Of a stretch of DNA of 64,000 nucleotides, positions 21,300 through 30,765 are shown in pieces; the first letter of the stretch is position 1, and the number at the start of each line of letters is the position of its first letter. A program made the translations under genes and the position numbers. Source of the DNA: Actinomycetota bacterium (lineage in GTDB: Bacteria; Actinomycetota; Actinomycetes; Propionibacteriales; Nocardioidaceae); the NCBI GenBank assembly GCA_009701885.1, contig WLJH01000011.1:1-64000 (forward strand). The letters run 5' to 3'. Under the pieces are notes generated by a model. That model did not search any database and had not been told where the DNA came from. It worked only from the letters and a program-made list of their open reading frames with translations.

Positions 21300-23732
21300 T
21301 CACGAGGTGGGCTGGAGAAGGCGGGCCGCGTCGAGCGCGGTGAAGAACTGGTTCGTCACCCCCGGTGGACGCACGGCGATGCGGACCCAAGTGGAGTCGA
21401 GCCCCGGGAACGTGTCGGCCCGGCGTACGGCGACGCCGCGCTCCCTCAGCGCCGCATGAGCGCCCCGTCCCAGCCGCGCCAGGACGAAGGGCGCCGCCGA
21501 TGGCGCGTAGTCGATCCCGCGTCCGCGAAGACCGCCTTGGAGGAAGTCGCGCCAGCGCGCCAGCGTGGCCGCGCGGTCGCGGGCCTCGGGGGTCGCTGTC
21601 CGGCTGGTGCACGCGATCGTTGCCGCGATGGCCGGTGCCGAGACGGACCAAGGCGTTTGCCGGTCGGCCAACCAACGGACCTGCGTGCGATCGCCGACGA
21701 TGTAGCCGGCTCGGATGCCCGGGATGGACCAGTGCTTGGTGAGACTCCGGACGACCACCAGGCCCTTGAGTCGCTCGCGGGCCAGGGAGCCGGTCTCGCC
21801 GGGCACCGCGTCCATGAACGCCTCGTCGACCACGACGAGTCGACCTCTCCGGCGCAGACCGCGGAGCAGGTCTGCGGGGTGGAGGACACCGGTCGGATTG
21901 GTGGGATTGCCGATGACGACGAGATCGGCGTCATCAGGGACCGCGTCGGGGTCGAGCGCGAAGCCATTCTCCGGTCGGCACAGGACCGTCGTCACGGTGT
22001 GTCCGGCCTGCTCCAGCGCCGCATGCGGCTCGGTGAACTGGGGGTGTACGACGACGGGGCGCCGCCATGGGCGCAGCTGGGCGATCAACGTGAACGCCTC
22101 CGCGGCGCCGGCGGTCGGAAGGACCTCCTCGAGCTCTCGGCCGTGCCGCTGGGCGATCGCGGCGCGGGCCGGCTCGGCGTCGGGGTACGCCGCCGCCGCG
22201 GTGAGGCTCTCGCGCAGGGCGCGCTCCAACCAGGCCGGCCGGCCGCCGTCGTAGACGTTGACGGCGAAGTCCAAGAGCCCCTCCCCCGTCTCGACGTCGC
22301 CGTGATGGCGCAAAGGGTCGGCCACACGGTCACGGGGTCGCGTGACGGGCACCGCAGACGGAGCGGGCGAGACCACGTGCATCGGCGCGGCGTAGACGGC
22401 GTCGGCGAACCGCTGGGCGAGCTGAGGGTGGCCGGCCCAATGGACGTGGAGGTACGACGCGTGGAGGTTCCCGCTGGCATAGCCGACTGGTTCGTCGTCG
22501 ATCGCCCAGGCCGCGCTCTCGCCGGCCGCCGGGGAGGTACGGGTGCGGTGGAACTCATGGCCGGTGACCTCCTCCCCTGCCTTGGTGAGGAGCGAATCGG
22601 TCGCGGCGACCGCAGCCGGGTAACGCAGCACGAGCCGCCCTGCCATCGCAGCCGTGGCCGGGAGGATGCCCGCCATGGGTGCGCCGTCGAGCGACTCGGC
22701 CAGGTAGAGCAACCCGGCGCACTCGGCGACCGTCGGGATCCCGGCTGCTACGGCGCTACGCAGATCGTCCAGCAGACCACGGTTGGCGGCGAGCTCGGCG
22801 GCGTACACCTCGGGGAACCCGCCGCCGAGGTAGATGCCCTGCGTGCCAGCCGGAAGGGCCGGATCGACGAGCGGATCGAAGGTGACGACCTCGCAGCCGG
22901 CAGCGGTCAGGAGCTCTTCGGTCTCCGCGTAGCGGAACGTGAAGGCGTGCCCGCCGGCCATCGCGACGACTGGCCGGTGGTCGCTGGCGCCGACCGACAT
23001 CACCTCTCGTGCGGGGCTCCACGACTCGGCGTCCAGATGCGGCGCCGAGCGGGCGACCTCGAGGATCGCGTCGAGGTCCAGGTGGCGGGCCACCTGCTCC
23101 CCGAGCTGTTCGATCATCCGGATGGAACCGTCCCGTTCGGCGGCGGGGACGAGCCCGAGGTGGCGTGAGGGTGTGGAGAGCCGGACGTCGCGCGGCATCA
23201 CGCCAAGGACCGGTAGACCCGTTTGCTCCAGCGAGCCGATGATCTCGGCGGTGTTGCGGTCCGATCCCGCCTGGTTGAGGACGACACCGGCCACCCGGAC
23301 TCCGGCGTCGAACGTCGCCATGCCGAGGGCGATCGCCCCCGCGGAGCGGGACAGCTTGGCGACGTCGATCACGAGCACGACTGGCGTCCGGGTGAGGGTG
23401 GCGACGTGCGCGGTGGAGGCGAATCCGTCGGTGCCCAGTCGTCCGTCGTACAGGCCCATGACGCCCTCGATCACCGCGATGTCCGCGCCGGACGCACCGT
23501 GCAGCAACATCGGGACGAGCCGCTCCTCGCCCACGAGGTGCGGGTCGAGGTTGCGGCCGGGGCGGCCGGTCGCCAAGGCGTGGTAGCCGGGGTCGATGTA
23601 GTCTGGACCGACCTTGTGGCCGCTCACCTCGTGGCCGGCGATCCGCAGTGCCGCCATCAGGCCGGTGGCGATCGTCGTCTTGCCCTGTCCGGTCGACGGT
23701 GCTGCAACGACGAGCCGGGGCAGGGCTACCAC
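21300..23732 (-). CDS. cobB: Fusion of cobyrinate a,c-diamide synthase (CobB) and PLP decarboxylase (CobC)
   Basis: An 810-residue bifunctional protein. Residues 1 to about 450 form CobB: P-loop APSTGQGKTT near the start, KVGPDYIDPGYHALATGR, VIEGVMGLYDG and an amidotransferase domain with VAECAGLLYLAESL and GGGFPEVYAAEL. From about residue 460 there is an aminotransferase class I/II domain of the CobC/CobD(threonine-phosphate decarboxylase) type, with VIGNPTNPTGVLHP, VVDEAFMDAV and the PLP lysine in RSLTKHWSIPGIRAGY. Fusion links corrin amidation to synthesis of the aminopropanol arm. The GTG start overlaps the cobO stop by 7 bp. Confidence 0.92.
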   Translation of the reverse strand: MVALPRLVVAAPSTGQGKTTIATGLMAALRIAGHEVSGHKVGPDYIDPGYHALATGRPGRNLDPHLVGEERLVPMLLHGASGADIAVIEGVMGLYDGRLGTDGFASTAHVATLTRTPVVLVIDVAKLSRSAGAIALGMATFDAGVRVAGVVLNQAGSDRNTAEIIGSLEQTGLPVLGVMPRDVRLSTPSRHLGLVPAAERDGSIRMIEQLGEQVARHLDLDAILEVARSAPHLDAESWSPAREVMSVGASDHRPVVAMAGGHAFTFRYAETEELLTAAGCEVVTFDPLVDPALPAGTQGIYLGGGFPEVYAAELAANRGLLDDLRSAVAAGIPTVAECAGLLYLAESLDGAPMAGILPATAAMAGRLVLRYPAAVAATDSLLTKAGEEVTGHEFHRTRTSPAAGESAAWAIDDEPVGYASGNLHASYLHVHWAGHPQLAQRFADAVYAAPMHVVSPAPSAVPVTRPRDRVADPLRHHGDVETGEGLLDFAVNVYDGGRPAWLERALRESLTAAAAYPDAEPARAAIAQRHGRELEEVLPTAGAAEAFTLIAQLRPWRRPVVVHPQFTEPHAALEQAGHTVTTVLCRPENGFALDPDAVPDDADLVVIGNPTNPTGVLHPADLLRGLRRRGRLVVVDEAFMDAVPGETGSLARERLKGLVVVRSLTKHWSIPGIRAGYIVGDRTQVRWLADRQTPWSVSAPAIAATIACTSRTATPEARDRAATLARWRDFLQGGLRGRGIDYAPSAAPFVLARLGRGAHAALRERGVAVRRADTFPGLDSTWVRIAVRPPGVTNQFFTALDAARLLQPTS

Positions 23733-24340
23733 TCGATGCCCCTCTGGCCCTTCTGGCCGGCGTCCATCGGATGCTTGACCTTGCTCATCTCCGTGACTAG
23801 GTCGGCAGCCTCGACGAGTCGGGGATCGGCATTGCGGCCCGTGATGATCACGTGCTGGAAGCCCGGGCGGTTGGTCAGCGTCTCTACAACGTCCTGGACG
23901 TCCACCCAGCCCCACTTCATCGGGTAGGTGAACTCGTCGAGGATCAGCAGGTCGTGGCTCTCGTCGGCTAGGCGGCGCTTGATCTCCTGCCATCCCTGCA
24001 GAGCCGCGGTCTCGTGGTCTTCGGCGTCACCCTGCTTTCGGGTCCACGACCAGCCGGAACCCATCTTGTGCCACTCGACGGGGCCGCCCTCGCCCGTCTC
24101 CTCGTGCAGCCGGCCCAGTCGCTCCAGAACGGTCTGCTCGCCGATGCGCCATTTGGCCGACTTCACGAACTGGAAGACACCGATCTTCCAGCCCTGGTTC
24201 CACCCGCGGAGCGCGAGCCCGAAGGCGGCGGTGGACTTCCCCTTGCCGTCGCCGGCGTGCACCACCAGCAGAGGTCGGTTGCGACGCTGCTTCGTCGTCA
24301 GGCCGTCGTCGGGGACGACGGCGGGCTTGCCCTGGGGCAT
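23726..24340 (-). CDS. cobO: Cob(I)yrinate a,c-diamide adenosyltransferase CobO
   Basis: CobA/CobO/BtuR-type adenosyltransferase that builds the Co-C bond from ATP. The 204-residue protein has the modified P-loop VVHAGDGKGKSTAAFG (about residues 27-42), SGWSWTRK and LLILDEFTYPMKWGWVD. The ATG at 24340 overlaps the chelatase gene stop (TGATG). Confidence 0.95.
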   Translation of the reverse strand: MPQGKPAVVPDDGLTTKQRRNRPLLVVHAGDGKGKSTAAFGLALRGWNQGWKIGVFQFVKSAKWRIGEQTVLERLGRLHEETGEGGPVEWHKMGSGWSWTRKQGDAEDHETAALQGWQEIKRRLADESHDLLILDEFTYPMKWGWVDVQDVVETLTNRPGFQHVIITGRNADPRLVEAADLVTEMSKVKHPMDAGQKGQRGIEW

Positions 24341-26406
24341 CAGGCCGCTCCCTTCTGCGTGCGGGATCGGACCGTGCCGGCCAGCGCCTCAGCACTGACC
24401 TCGGCCACGGGGAGGTGTTCGGCACGCAGCAGCTCGGCGAGTCGCAGTGCGAGGCCAAGACGCAGGGGGCCGCTCTCGCCATCCATGACGACCGTCGTCA
24501 CGCCGAGCCCGGCGACGTACTCCGCAGCCTGCTGTGACCGCGCGACAGCGTCCTTTCCGCCCGTCGCGCGACCGTCCGTGACCAGGACCAGGAGTGGTCG
24601 CAGCCGTGGATCGCGCATTCGCTCGCGGGTCAGCACGCGAGCGGCTTCGAGCAGCCCTTCGGCCAGCGGCGTACGTCCCCCTGCCGGAACTTCGTCGAGC
24701 CGCGCTGCGGCGATGTCGACGGAGTGTGTGGGCGGCAGCGCGACCGTCGCCTCGGCGCCTCGGAAGGTGACCAGGCCGACCTTGTCACGGCGGCGGTAGG
24801 CGTCGAGCAGAAGCGAGAGGATCGCGGTCTTCACCTGGGTCATCCGCCTACGCGCGGCCATGGATCCGGAGGCGTCAACGCAGAAGAGCACAAGATTGGC
24901 CTCCCGACCCTCCCGCACGGCGACCCGGAGGTCCTCGTTGCGCAGCTCCACGCGTCCGGTCGTGCGTCCGCGCGAGGACTGCTTGCCAGCGGCCGCCAGC
25001 AGGGTCTCCACCAGGTGGAGCGAGCCGGTGGGTCCGTCCGGCCGCCGGGCGCCGACGCGGCGACCGGTGCTAGCGAGGGCTCGGCTGCGTCGTCCGGCCT
25101 CGCCCTCGCCGAGCCCCTGCACCTTCAGCAGCCGCGGTCGGTACGGCGCGGTGGCACGCACCGTCGAACCGGCCTCGGTGCCTGCGGGAGGCGTCATCGG
25201 CAGCTCGACGTCAGACTCGGCCGGAGTCTCCGCCAGAGTGTCGTCGGTCGGCGCCTGATCACTGTCGCCCTTACCGGCCTCGTCCCGCGGTCCGTCAGCC
25301 TGCGCCTGATCTGGTGTGTCGTCCTCGGATGGGCCCTGCGACTCATCGGGGGCCGGACCCTCCGGCGGCTCGGGCGGTAGCTCGTCGTCGCCGAGGATCT
25401 GGTCGAGCAGGTCCTCGTCGAGACCGGGGGCATCGAAGGGGTTGCGGCGGCGCCGGTGCGGCAGCGCCAGCAGTGCGGCTCGTCGGATGTCGGCGCGGGT
25501 GACCTCATCGCGGCTCTCCCAGGCGGCGTGGGCGACCGCGGTGCGGGCGGTGACGATGTCGGCGCGGAGCCCGTCGACCTCGAACGTGGCACAGACTTCG
25601 GCGATCTTCATGAGCGCAGACTCGGTGAGCCGCACCTTGGCGAGACGCTCGCGGGCGGACTCAACGCGCTCGGTCAGGGCGCGGTCGGCGTCGCGGTAGC
25701 GCGCAGCGAACGCGACCGGATCGGCGTCGTAGGCCATCCGCCGGCGCACGACCTCGGCGCGCAGCGCAGGCTCCCGCGGCGCGGCGACCTCGACGGTGAG
25801 CCCGAAGCGGTCGAGCAGCTGCGGGCGCAGCTCCCCCTCCTCGGGGTTCATCGTGCCGATCAGCACGAACCGGGCTGCGTGCTCGACCGAGACGCCGTCG
25901 CGCTCGACGGTCACCTGACCCATTGCCGCGGCATCGAGGAGCAGGTCGACCAAGTGGTCGTGCAGCAGGTTGACCTCGTCGACGTACAGGATGCCGCGGT
26001 GGGCTCTCGCGAGCAGCCCGGGCTCGTACTCCACCTTGCCGTGCGACAGCGCCCGCTCGAGGTGGAGGGAGCCGAGGACCCGGTCCTCGGTCGCGCCAAC
26101 CGGTAGTTCGACGAGCCGCACCGAGCGGACGACGGTCTCCGCGCCCGTGCCGAACGGACCGTCGGGCGACGTGGCAGCCGGGTCGGCCGGGTCCACCGAG
26201 AACCTGTCGGCCGCATACACCTCGATGGGCGGCAGCACGGCGGCCAGCGCCCGCACCGTCGTCGACTTCGCGGTGCCCTTCTCGCCCCGCACGAGCACGC
26301 CACCGATCTCCGGCGAGATCGTCGTGAGGACGAGCGCGAGGCCCATGTCGTCCAGGGCGTCGATCTCGCAACCAAGGACGGCTGAAAATGGGTAGTGCTG
26401 TGGCAT
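24340..26406 (-). CDS. Cobalt chelatase AAA+ subunit, ChlI-ChlD fusion
   Basis: A 688-residue protein in the mould of magnesium chelatase subunits. Residues 1 to about 340: AAA+ ATPase with Walker A VRGEKGTAKSTTVRAL, GILYVDEVNLLHDHLVDLLL (Walker B) and LIGTMNPEEGELRPQLLDRFG (sensor I and arginine finger). About 350-430: an acidic, proline-rich linker. About 490-688: a VWA domain with the MIDAS motif DASGSMAARRRM and VLVTDGRATGG. Together with CobN it forms the ATP-dependent cobalt chelatase, replacing separate CobS and CobT subunits. ATG at 26406 follows the cobalamin riboswitch; it heads a six-gene overlapping operon. Confidence 0.93.
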   Translation of the reverse strand: MPQHYPFSAVLGCEIDALDDMGLALVLTTISPEIGGVLVRGEKGTAKSTTVRALAAVLPPIEVYAADRFSVDPADPAATSPDGPFGTGAETVVRSVRLVELPVGATEDRVLGSLHLERALSHGKVEYEPGLLARAHRGILYVDEVNLLHDHLVDLLLDAAAMGQVTVERDGVSVEHAARFVLIGTMNPEEGELRPQLLDRFGLTVEVAAPREPALRAEVVRRRMAYDADPVAFAARYRDADRALTERVESARERLAKVRLTESALMKIAEVCATFEVDGLRADIVTARTAVAHAAWESRDEVTRADIRRAALLALPHRRRRNPFDAPGLDEDLLDQILGDDELPPEPPEGPAPDESQGPSEDDTPDQAQADGPRDEAGKGDSDQAPTDDTLAETPAESDVELPMTPPAGTEAGSTVRATAPYRPRLLKVQGLGEGEAGRRSRALASTGRRVGARRPDGPTGSLHLVETLLAAAGKQSSRGRTTGRVELRNEDLRVAVREGREANLVLFCVDASGSMAARRRMTQVKTAILSLLLDAYRRRDKVGLVTFRGAEATVALPPTHSVDIAAARLDEVPAGGRTPLAEGLLEAARVLTRERMRDPRLRPLLVLVTDGRATGGKDAVARSQQAAEYVAGLGVTTVVMDGESGPLRLGLALRLAELLRAEHLPVAEVSAEALAGTVRSRTQKGAA

Positions 26407-26447
26407 GTGAGGCTCCCGCTCTGTTCGCCAGCAGTGACTGGTCGGGC

Positions 26448-26562
26448 GGGAGGCCGGTCTTCGGACTTGCCGAGTCCTCCGCTCAACTCGTGAGTGGAGG
26501 CTCGGTTCACCGCAGCGGGCCTGTGCCGGAATCTCACCGGCTTCCCAGATTCTCCCCGTCCG
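26448..26562 (-). promoter_or_regulatory. Cobalamin riboswitch upstream of the chelatase operon
   Basis: Minus strand: GGGAAGCCGGTGAGATTCCG, GGCACAGGCCCGCTGCGGTGA, then the variable arm and GGCAAGTCCGAAGACCGGCC at 26451-26470 as the B12 box region. It ends about 42 bases before the start of the ChlI-ChlD gene. Controls the operon down to cobD. Confidence 0.93.
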
Positions 26563-26599
26563 CCGTCCCCACCGTTTCCGATGGATGGGCCGTTGGGGC

Positions 26600-26638
26600 A
26601 CCTCTCGCCTTGCGGGGCTCACGATAGCGTCTGCCCGC
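26600..26638. promoter_or_regulatory. Divergent promoter region between riboswitch and cobL
   Basis: The short gap contains ACGATAGCGT at about 26621-26630, which resembles a -10 box on both strands (TAGCGT / TATCGT). On the plus strand it would put the transcription start at or next to the cobL GTG, so cobL may be leaderless; there is no Shine-Dalgarno sequence before it. This is a visual guess. Confidence 0.3.
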
Positions 26639-27850
26639 GTGATCACTGTGGTGGGTATGGGCGCCGACGGCTGGGACGGCATGTCGGAGGTCGGCCGGGC
26701 CTGGGTCGAGCGAGCCCGCGTGGTGCTCGGTGGGCGTCGGCACCTCGACCTCCTGCCCGACATGCCGGGGCAGCGCCGCGAGCCCTGGCCCTCCCCGCTG
26801 CGTGACCGGTTGCCGGCGCTGCTCGCGTCCTTGGCCGACGAAGCGGCGGGCGGGCATGTCGTCGCCCTGGCGTCCGGCGACCCACTGGTGTCCGGGATCG
26901 CCACGACCTTCATGGACCTGCTCGGGCCTGACGAGGTGACTGTCGTCCCGGCGATCTCCTCAGTCGCCCTCGCACGGGCGGCGATGCGCTGGCCGGAGGA
27001 GAGCCATGCGGTCGTGAGCGTGGTGGGTCGCGACGTCGCGCTGGTGCGCCGCGAGCTCGCCCCTGGCCGTCGGATCCTGGTGCTCTCGTCCGATGAACAC
27101 ACGCCGAGGGATGTGGCGGTGCTGCTGGTCGCGGAGGGGTACGGCGACAGTGAGCTCACCGTCCTCGGCGACCTGGGCGGACGCGAGCAGAGCTCTTTCC
27201 TGTTCGACAAGGCCGTCATCCTCACCGGCAAGGAGTTCGACCTCCCTCGGCTCAACGTCGTCGCGATTGACTGCGTCGGCCCGAGCCTCGGCGGCTGGGT
27301 CGCTGGTCTGCCCGACGACGCCTTCGAGCACGACGGCCAGCTGACCAAGCGCGACCTGCGCGCCAGCGCTCTCGCCCGGCTCTCCCCGACCCCGGGCGAG
27401 CACCTGTGGGATGTCGGCGCCGGAGCCGGCTCGGTCGGGATCGAGTGGATGCGCGCCCACCCGTCCTGCACGACGACGGCGGTCGAGGCGGACGCCGACC
27501 GTGCTGCGCGGATCAGCCGCAACGCCACGAGTCTCGGTGTGCCGGGGCTCGAGGTCGTGCACGGACGGGCCCCCGGCGCGCTCGCCGGGCTCCGCCCGCC
27601 GGACGCCATCTTCGTCGGCGGCGGCGCCACCCGCGACGGGGTGATCGACGCCTGCCTGACGGCGCTGCGACCGGCCGGCCAGCTGGTCGTGCACGGCGTG
27701 ACGCTCGAGACCGAGATGCTGCTCGGTCGGCTCTACCGGGAGCACGGCGGCGAGCTGACCCGAGTCTCGGTCGAGACCAGTGCACCGGTCGGCGCCTTCA
27801 CCGGGTGGACCCCGGCCCGTACCGTCACGCAGTGGGCACTGTCGCGCTGA
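26639..27850 (+). CDS. cobL: Precorrin-6Y C5,15-methyltransferase (decarboxylating) CobL
   Basis: A 403-residue two-domain enzyme. The N-terminal tetrapyrrole methylase domain (VITVVGMGADGWDG, VALASGDPLVSGIATTFMDL, VVPAISSVALARAAMRWPEE in pieces) corresponds to CbiE; the C-terminal part is a class I SAM methyltransferase (LTKRDLRASALARL, LWDVGAGAGSVGIEWM, DAIFVGGGATRDGVIDACL) corresponding to CbiT. It methylates C5 and C15 and removes the C12 acetate carboxyl. It is the only plus-strand gene in this part of the cluster and its 3' end overlaps bluB tail-to-tail by 26 bp. Confidence 0.95.
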   Translation: MITVVGMGADGWDGMSEVGRAWVERARVVLGGRRHLDLLPDMPGQRREPWPSPLRDRLPALLASLADEAAGGHVVALASGDPLVSGIATTFMDLLGPDEVTVVPAISSVALARAAMRWPEESHAVVSVVGRDVALVRRELAPGRRILVLSSDEHTPRDVAVLLVAEGYGDSELTVLGDLGGREQSSFLFDKAVILTGKEFDLPRLNVVAIDCVGPSLGGWVAGLPDDAFEHDGQLTKRDLRASALARLSPTPGEHLWDVGAGAGSVGIEWMRAHPSCTTTAVEADADRAARISRNATSLGVPGLEVVHGRAPGALAGLRPPDAIFVGGGATRDGVIDACLTALRPAGQLVVHGVTLETEMLLGRLYREHGGELTRVSVETSAPVGAFTGWTPARTVTQWALSR

Positions 27851-28466
27851 CACCGTACCTCTCCTCATGCAGGACGCTCGCCAACGGCGAGCGGTGCCGC
27901 CAGCCGTAGCGCTCCAGGTCAGGCACGTCCGGTAGCTCCGAGACGGCGCCGACGCAGAGCCACGCCACCGGCCGTACGTGCTCCGGCATGCCGACGAGGC
28001 CGCGCAGGAACTCCTCGCGGTAGAAACTGACCCACCCCACCCCGAGGCCCTCGGCGGTCGCGGCGAGCCAGAGGTTCTGGATGGCGCAGACCACCGAGTA
28101 GAGCCCGGCGTCGGCGATGGCATGCCGCCCGAGCACCCTCGGCCCGCCGCGGGTCGGGTCGTAGCCGACCACGATCCCGAGCCGCGACTCGCGGATCCCT
28201 TCGACCTTGATCCGCGAGAACGTCTCGGCGCGCTCACCGCTGAGCGTCGCCGCGAACGTGTCCCGCTCGAGCGCGACGTGGTCGGCGAAAGCGCTGAGCG
28301 CGTCCGGCGAGCGGACCAGCACGAAGTCCCACGGTTGGCTCATCCCGACACTCGGTGCACAGTGAGCCGCCGACAGCAGCCGCTCCAGCACCTCGGCGGC
28401 CAACGGCTCACCTGTGAATTCTCGGCGAGTGTCACGACGACGGTTGATGACGTCGTAGAGCTCCAT
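27825..28466 (-). CDS. bluB: 5,6-dimethylbenzimidazole synthase BluB
   Basis: Flavin destructase of the nitroreductase fold that breaks down FMNH2 with oxygen to the lower ligand DMB. The 213-residue product has the BluB marks INRRRDTRREFTGEP, AAHCAPSVGMSQPWDFVLV and NLWLAATAEGLGVGWVSFY; ordinary nitroreductases lack the PSVGMSQPW lid segment. It makes the island self-sufficient for the lower base under aerobic conditions. The last 26 bp overlap the cobL end on the other strand. Confidence 0.94.
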   Translation of the reverse strand: MELYDVINRRRDTRREFTGEPLAAEVLERLLSAAHCAPSVGMSQPWDFVLVRSPDALSAFADHVALERDTFAATLSGERAETFSRIKVEGIRESRLGIVVGYDPTRGGPRVLGRHAIADAGLYSVVCAIQNLWLAATAEGLGVGWVSFYREEFLRGLVGMPEHVRPVAWLCVGAVSELPDVPDLERYGWRHRSPLASVLHEERYGVSATVPTA

Positions 28467-29239
28467 CAGAGCCCCCGATCGCCGCGTCGCTTCGAGCTCC
28501 GGTCGCGGGCCGCGTCGTAGAGATAGGACTCGCCGCCCTCGTGGGTCAGCGCCCAGCCGACCAGGATCACGGCCGCCTGGCGCAGGCCTGCCGCCTCCAC
28601 CACCTCCGAGATGGTCGCCACCGTGCCACGCAGCACCTGCTCCCCGGGCTGGCTGGCGCGGTAGACGACGGCCACCGGGCAGTCCTCGCCGTACTCCGGT
28701 TCGACCTCGGCCATCAGCGCCCGCACTCGCGTGATCGCCAGATGCAGCACGAGCGTCGAGCGGGTCGCAGCGAACGCCGCCAGCGACTCGGACTCCGGCA
28801 TCGCGGTAGAGCGGGCTTGGGTGCGGGTCAGCACCACCGACTGCGCCACCAGCGGCACCGTCAGCTCGCTCCCGACCAGCGCAGCAGCGGCAGCATAGGC
28901 GGGCACCCCGGGCGTCACCGACCAGGCAACCCCGGCGGCATCGAGCCGGCGGGTCTGCTCGTGCAGCGCGGAATAGAGAGACGGGTCGCCGGACGTCAAT
29001 CGCACCACCGTCTGCCCTGCGCCAGCTGCGCCGACCATCCGCGCGACCATCGTGTCGAGGTCGAGGTCTTGGGTGTCGACGAGCTCTGCGCTCGGGCCGA
29101 CGTGGGCGAGCACGTCGGGATCGAGGTAGGTGCCGGGATAGAGCACCAGGTCCGCCTGCGCCAGCAGGTGCGTCGCGCGTACGGTCAGCAGGTCGGCCGC
29201 GCCCGGTCCGGCGCCGACGAAGTGGACGGCAGCACTCAC
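28466..29239 (-). CDS. cobM: Precorrin-4 C11-methyltransferase CobM
   Basis: Tetrapyrrole methylase of 257 residues, beginning VSAAVHFVGAGPGAADLLTV, with LVLYPGTYLDPDVLAH, VVRLTSGDPSLYSALHEQ and TPGVPAYAAAAALVGSELTVP. GTG start at 29239 overlaps the cobIJ stop by 4 bp; stop overlaps the bluB start. Confidence 0.95.
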   Translation of the reverse strand: MSAAVHFVGAGPGAADLLTVRATHLLAQADLVLYPGTYLDPDVLAHVGPSAELVDTQDLDLDTMVARMVGAAGAGQTVVRLTSGDPSLYSALHEQTRRLDAAGVAWSVTPGVPAYAAAAALVGSELTVPLVAQSVVLTRTQARSTAMPESESLAAFAATRSTLVLHLAITRVRALMAEVEPEYGEDCPVAVVYRASQPGEQVLRGTVATISEVVEAAGLRQAAVILVGWALTHEGGESYLYDAARDRSSKRRGDRGL

Positions 29240-30765
29240 CGCACGTACCTCGGCGTCCACACGCCGGCGCGGCTCACCCGCGTGCTCTCGGCACCCACGA
29301 TCAGCAGGCACTTCATGTCGATCGTCTCCGGGTCCAGGTCGGCCAGCGTCGTGACGGTCAGCGACTCCTCGTCGCGCCCGATGTCGCGCCCGACGATGAC
29401 GACGGTCTCTGGCTTGCGGTGTTCCAGCAGGACACGGTGGGCGGTGGCTATCTGCTCGGTCCGGGAGCGGGAGGCCGGGTTGTAGATCGCTAGCACGAGG
29501 TCGGCGTCGGCGATGGCGCGGAGGCGCCGTTCCACGACCTCCCACGGCTTGAGCCTGTCGGAGAGCGAGACGACGGCGAAGTCTGCCCCGATGGGCGCAC
29601 CGGCACGGGCGGCCACCGCCTGCACGGCGCTGACCCCCGGCAGCACCCGGATCGGCACGCCCGCGTACGCCGGGTCCTCGGCCGCTTCGAAGACGGCTGC
29701 TGCCATCCCGAAGACGCCAGCGTCGCCGCCTGAGACGACCGCGACCCTCTCCCCCGCTTTGGCCAGGTCGAGCGCGACACGAGCCCGGTCGACCTCGACG
29801 GTGTTGCCCGACGCGTGGCGTGTCAGTCCGGCACGCTGCGGGACGCGAGCCACGTACGGGGCGTAGCCGACCACGTGGTCGACCTCGCCCAACGCCGCCG
29901 AGGCTTCTGGCGTGAGCCAGTGGTCGGGGCCGGGACCGAGGCCGACGACCAGGAGTTCAACGGTCCGCTCGTCGTGTGTCGCGGCGGATCCACTGGGCTC
30001 CGCGTCGCGAGCGCGCAGCCGGTCAGCGGTCGGCCGGTTGGCCGTGTCGCCAGGGACGACGATCAGGGAGAAGTAGGGCACGGAGTCCGGGTCGACCTCG
30101 GCGACGGGCAGCCAACGCTCCTCGGACTGCGACGCCCGCTCGACGTACCAAGCGCCCTCGAGCCGCCCGGCCTGCGCCAGCGCTGAGCGCACGGCCGGAA
30201 ACGTCCGGCCGAGCTTCATGATGACGGCGGCTTCCGTGTCCGCCAGCCGTCTCGCAAGCTCTGGCTCGGGCAGGGTTCCGGGGAGGACGGTCAGGACGTC
30301 TGTCTGTCGAACCAGCGGGCCAGAGCTACCAGAGATCGCCGCTGTCGCCGCCGCGAAGGCGGGCACGCCCGGCACCACCTCGGTCGGGTAGATCTCCTTG
30401 AACCGGTCGTGGAGGTACATCGACGAGCCGTAGAAGAGGGGATCGCCCTCCGAGAGCAGAACCACGTCGCGACCGGCGTCGAGGTGATCCGAGAGCCGCA
30501 CCGCGCAGGACTCGTAGAAGTCGGCCATCGCCCCGACATACCCACCGGGGTGGTCCGTGGTGCCGGTGGTGACCGGGTAGCGCAGCTCCTCCTCGATGGC
30601 GTCGGCCGGAATGACGCCGTCGGCGATGCGGCGTGCGTGGGACTTCTTCTTCACGCCAGCGTGGTACGCGACGACGTCGGACGCGCCGATGATCCGAGCG
30701 GCTCTCAGCGTCATGAGCTCCGGGTCGCCGGGGCCGATGCCGACAACCGTGAAACGGCCGGTCAT
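29236..30765 (-). CDS. cobIJ: Fused CobI-CobJ: precorrin-2 C20- and precorrin-3B C17-methyltransferase
   Basis: A 509-residue fusion of two tetrapyrrole methylases. CobI part (1 to about 245): VVGIGPGDPELMTLRAARII, LLSEGDPLFYGSSMYLHDRF, VVPGVPAFAAATAAISG, AVIMKLGRTFPAVR. A linker of about 20 residues, then CobJ (about 268-509): VVGLGPGPDHWLTPEASAAL, VAVVSGGDAGVFGMAAAVFE, VLPGVSAVQAVAARAGAPIG, IYNPASRSR. CobJ performs the ring contraction after CobG. ATG at 30765 is preceded by AGGAGG and overlaps the cobH stop. Confidence 0.95.
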   Translation of the reverse strand: MTGRFTVVGIGPGDPELMTLRAARIIGASDVVAYHAGVKKKSHARRIADGVIPADAIEEELRYPVTTGTTDHPGGYVGAMADFYESCAVRLSDHLDAGRDVVLLSEGDPLFYGSSMYLHDRFKEIYPTEVVPGVPAFAAATAAISGSSGPLVRQTDVLTVLPGTLPEPELARRLADTEAAVIMKLGRTFPAVRSALAQAGRLEGAWYVERASQSEERWLPVAEVDPDSVPYFSLIVVPGDTANRPTADRLRARDAEPSGSAATHDERTVELLVVGLGPGPDHWLTPEASAALGEVDHVVGYAPYVARVPQRAGLTRHASGNTVEVDRARVALDLAKAGERVAVVSGGDAGVFGMAAAVFEAAEDPAYAGVPIRVLPGVSAVQAVAARAGAPIGADFAVVSLSDRLKPWEVVERRLRAIADADLVLAIYNPASRSRTEQIATAHRVLLEHRKPETVVIVGRDIGRDEESLTVTTLADLDPETIDMKCLLIVGAESTRVSRAGVWTPRYVR

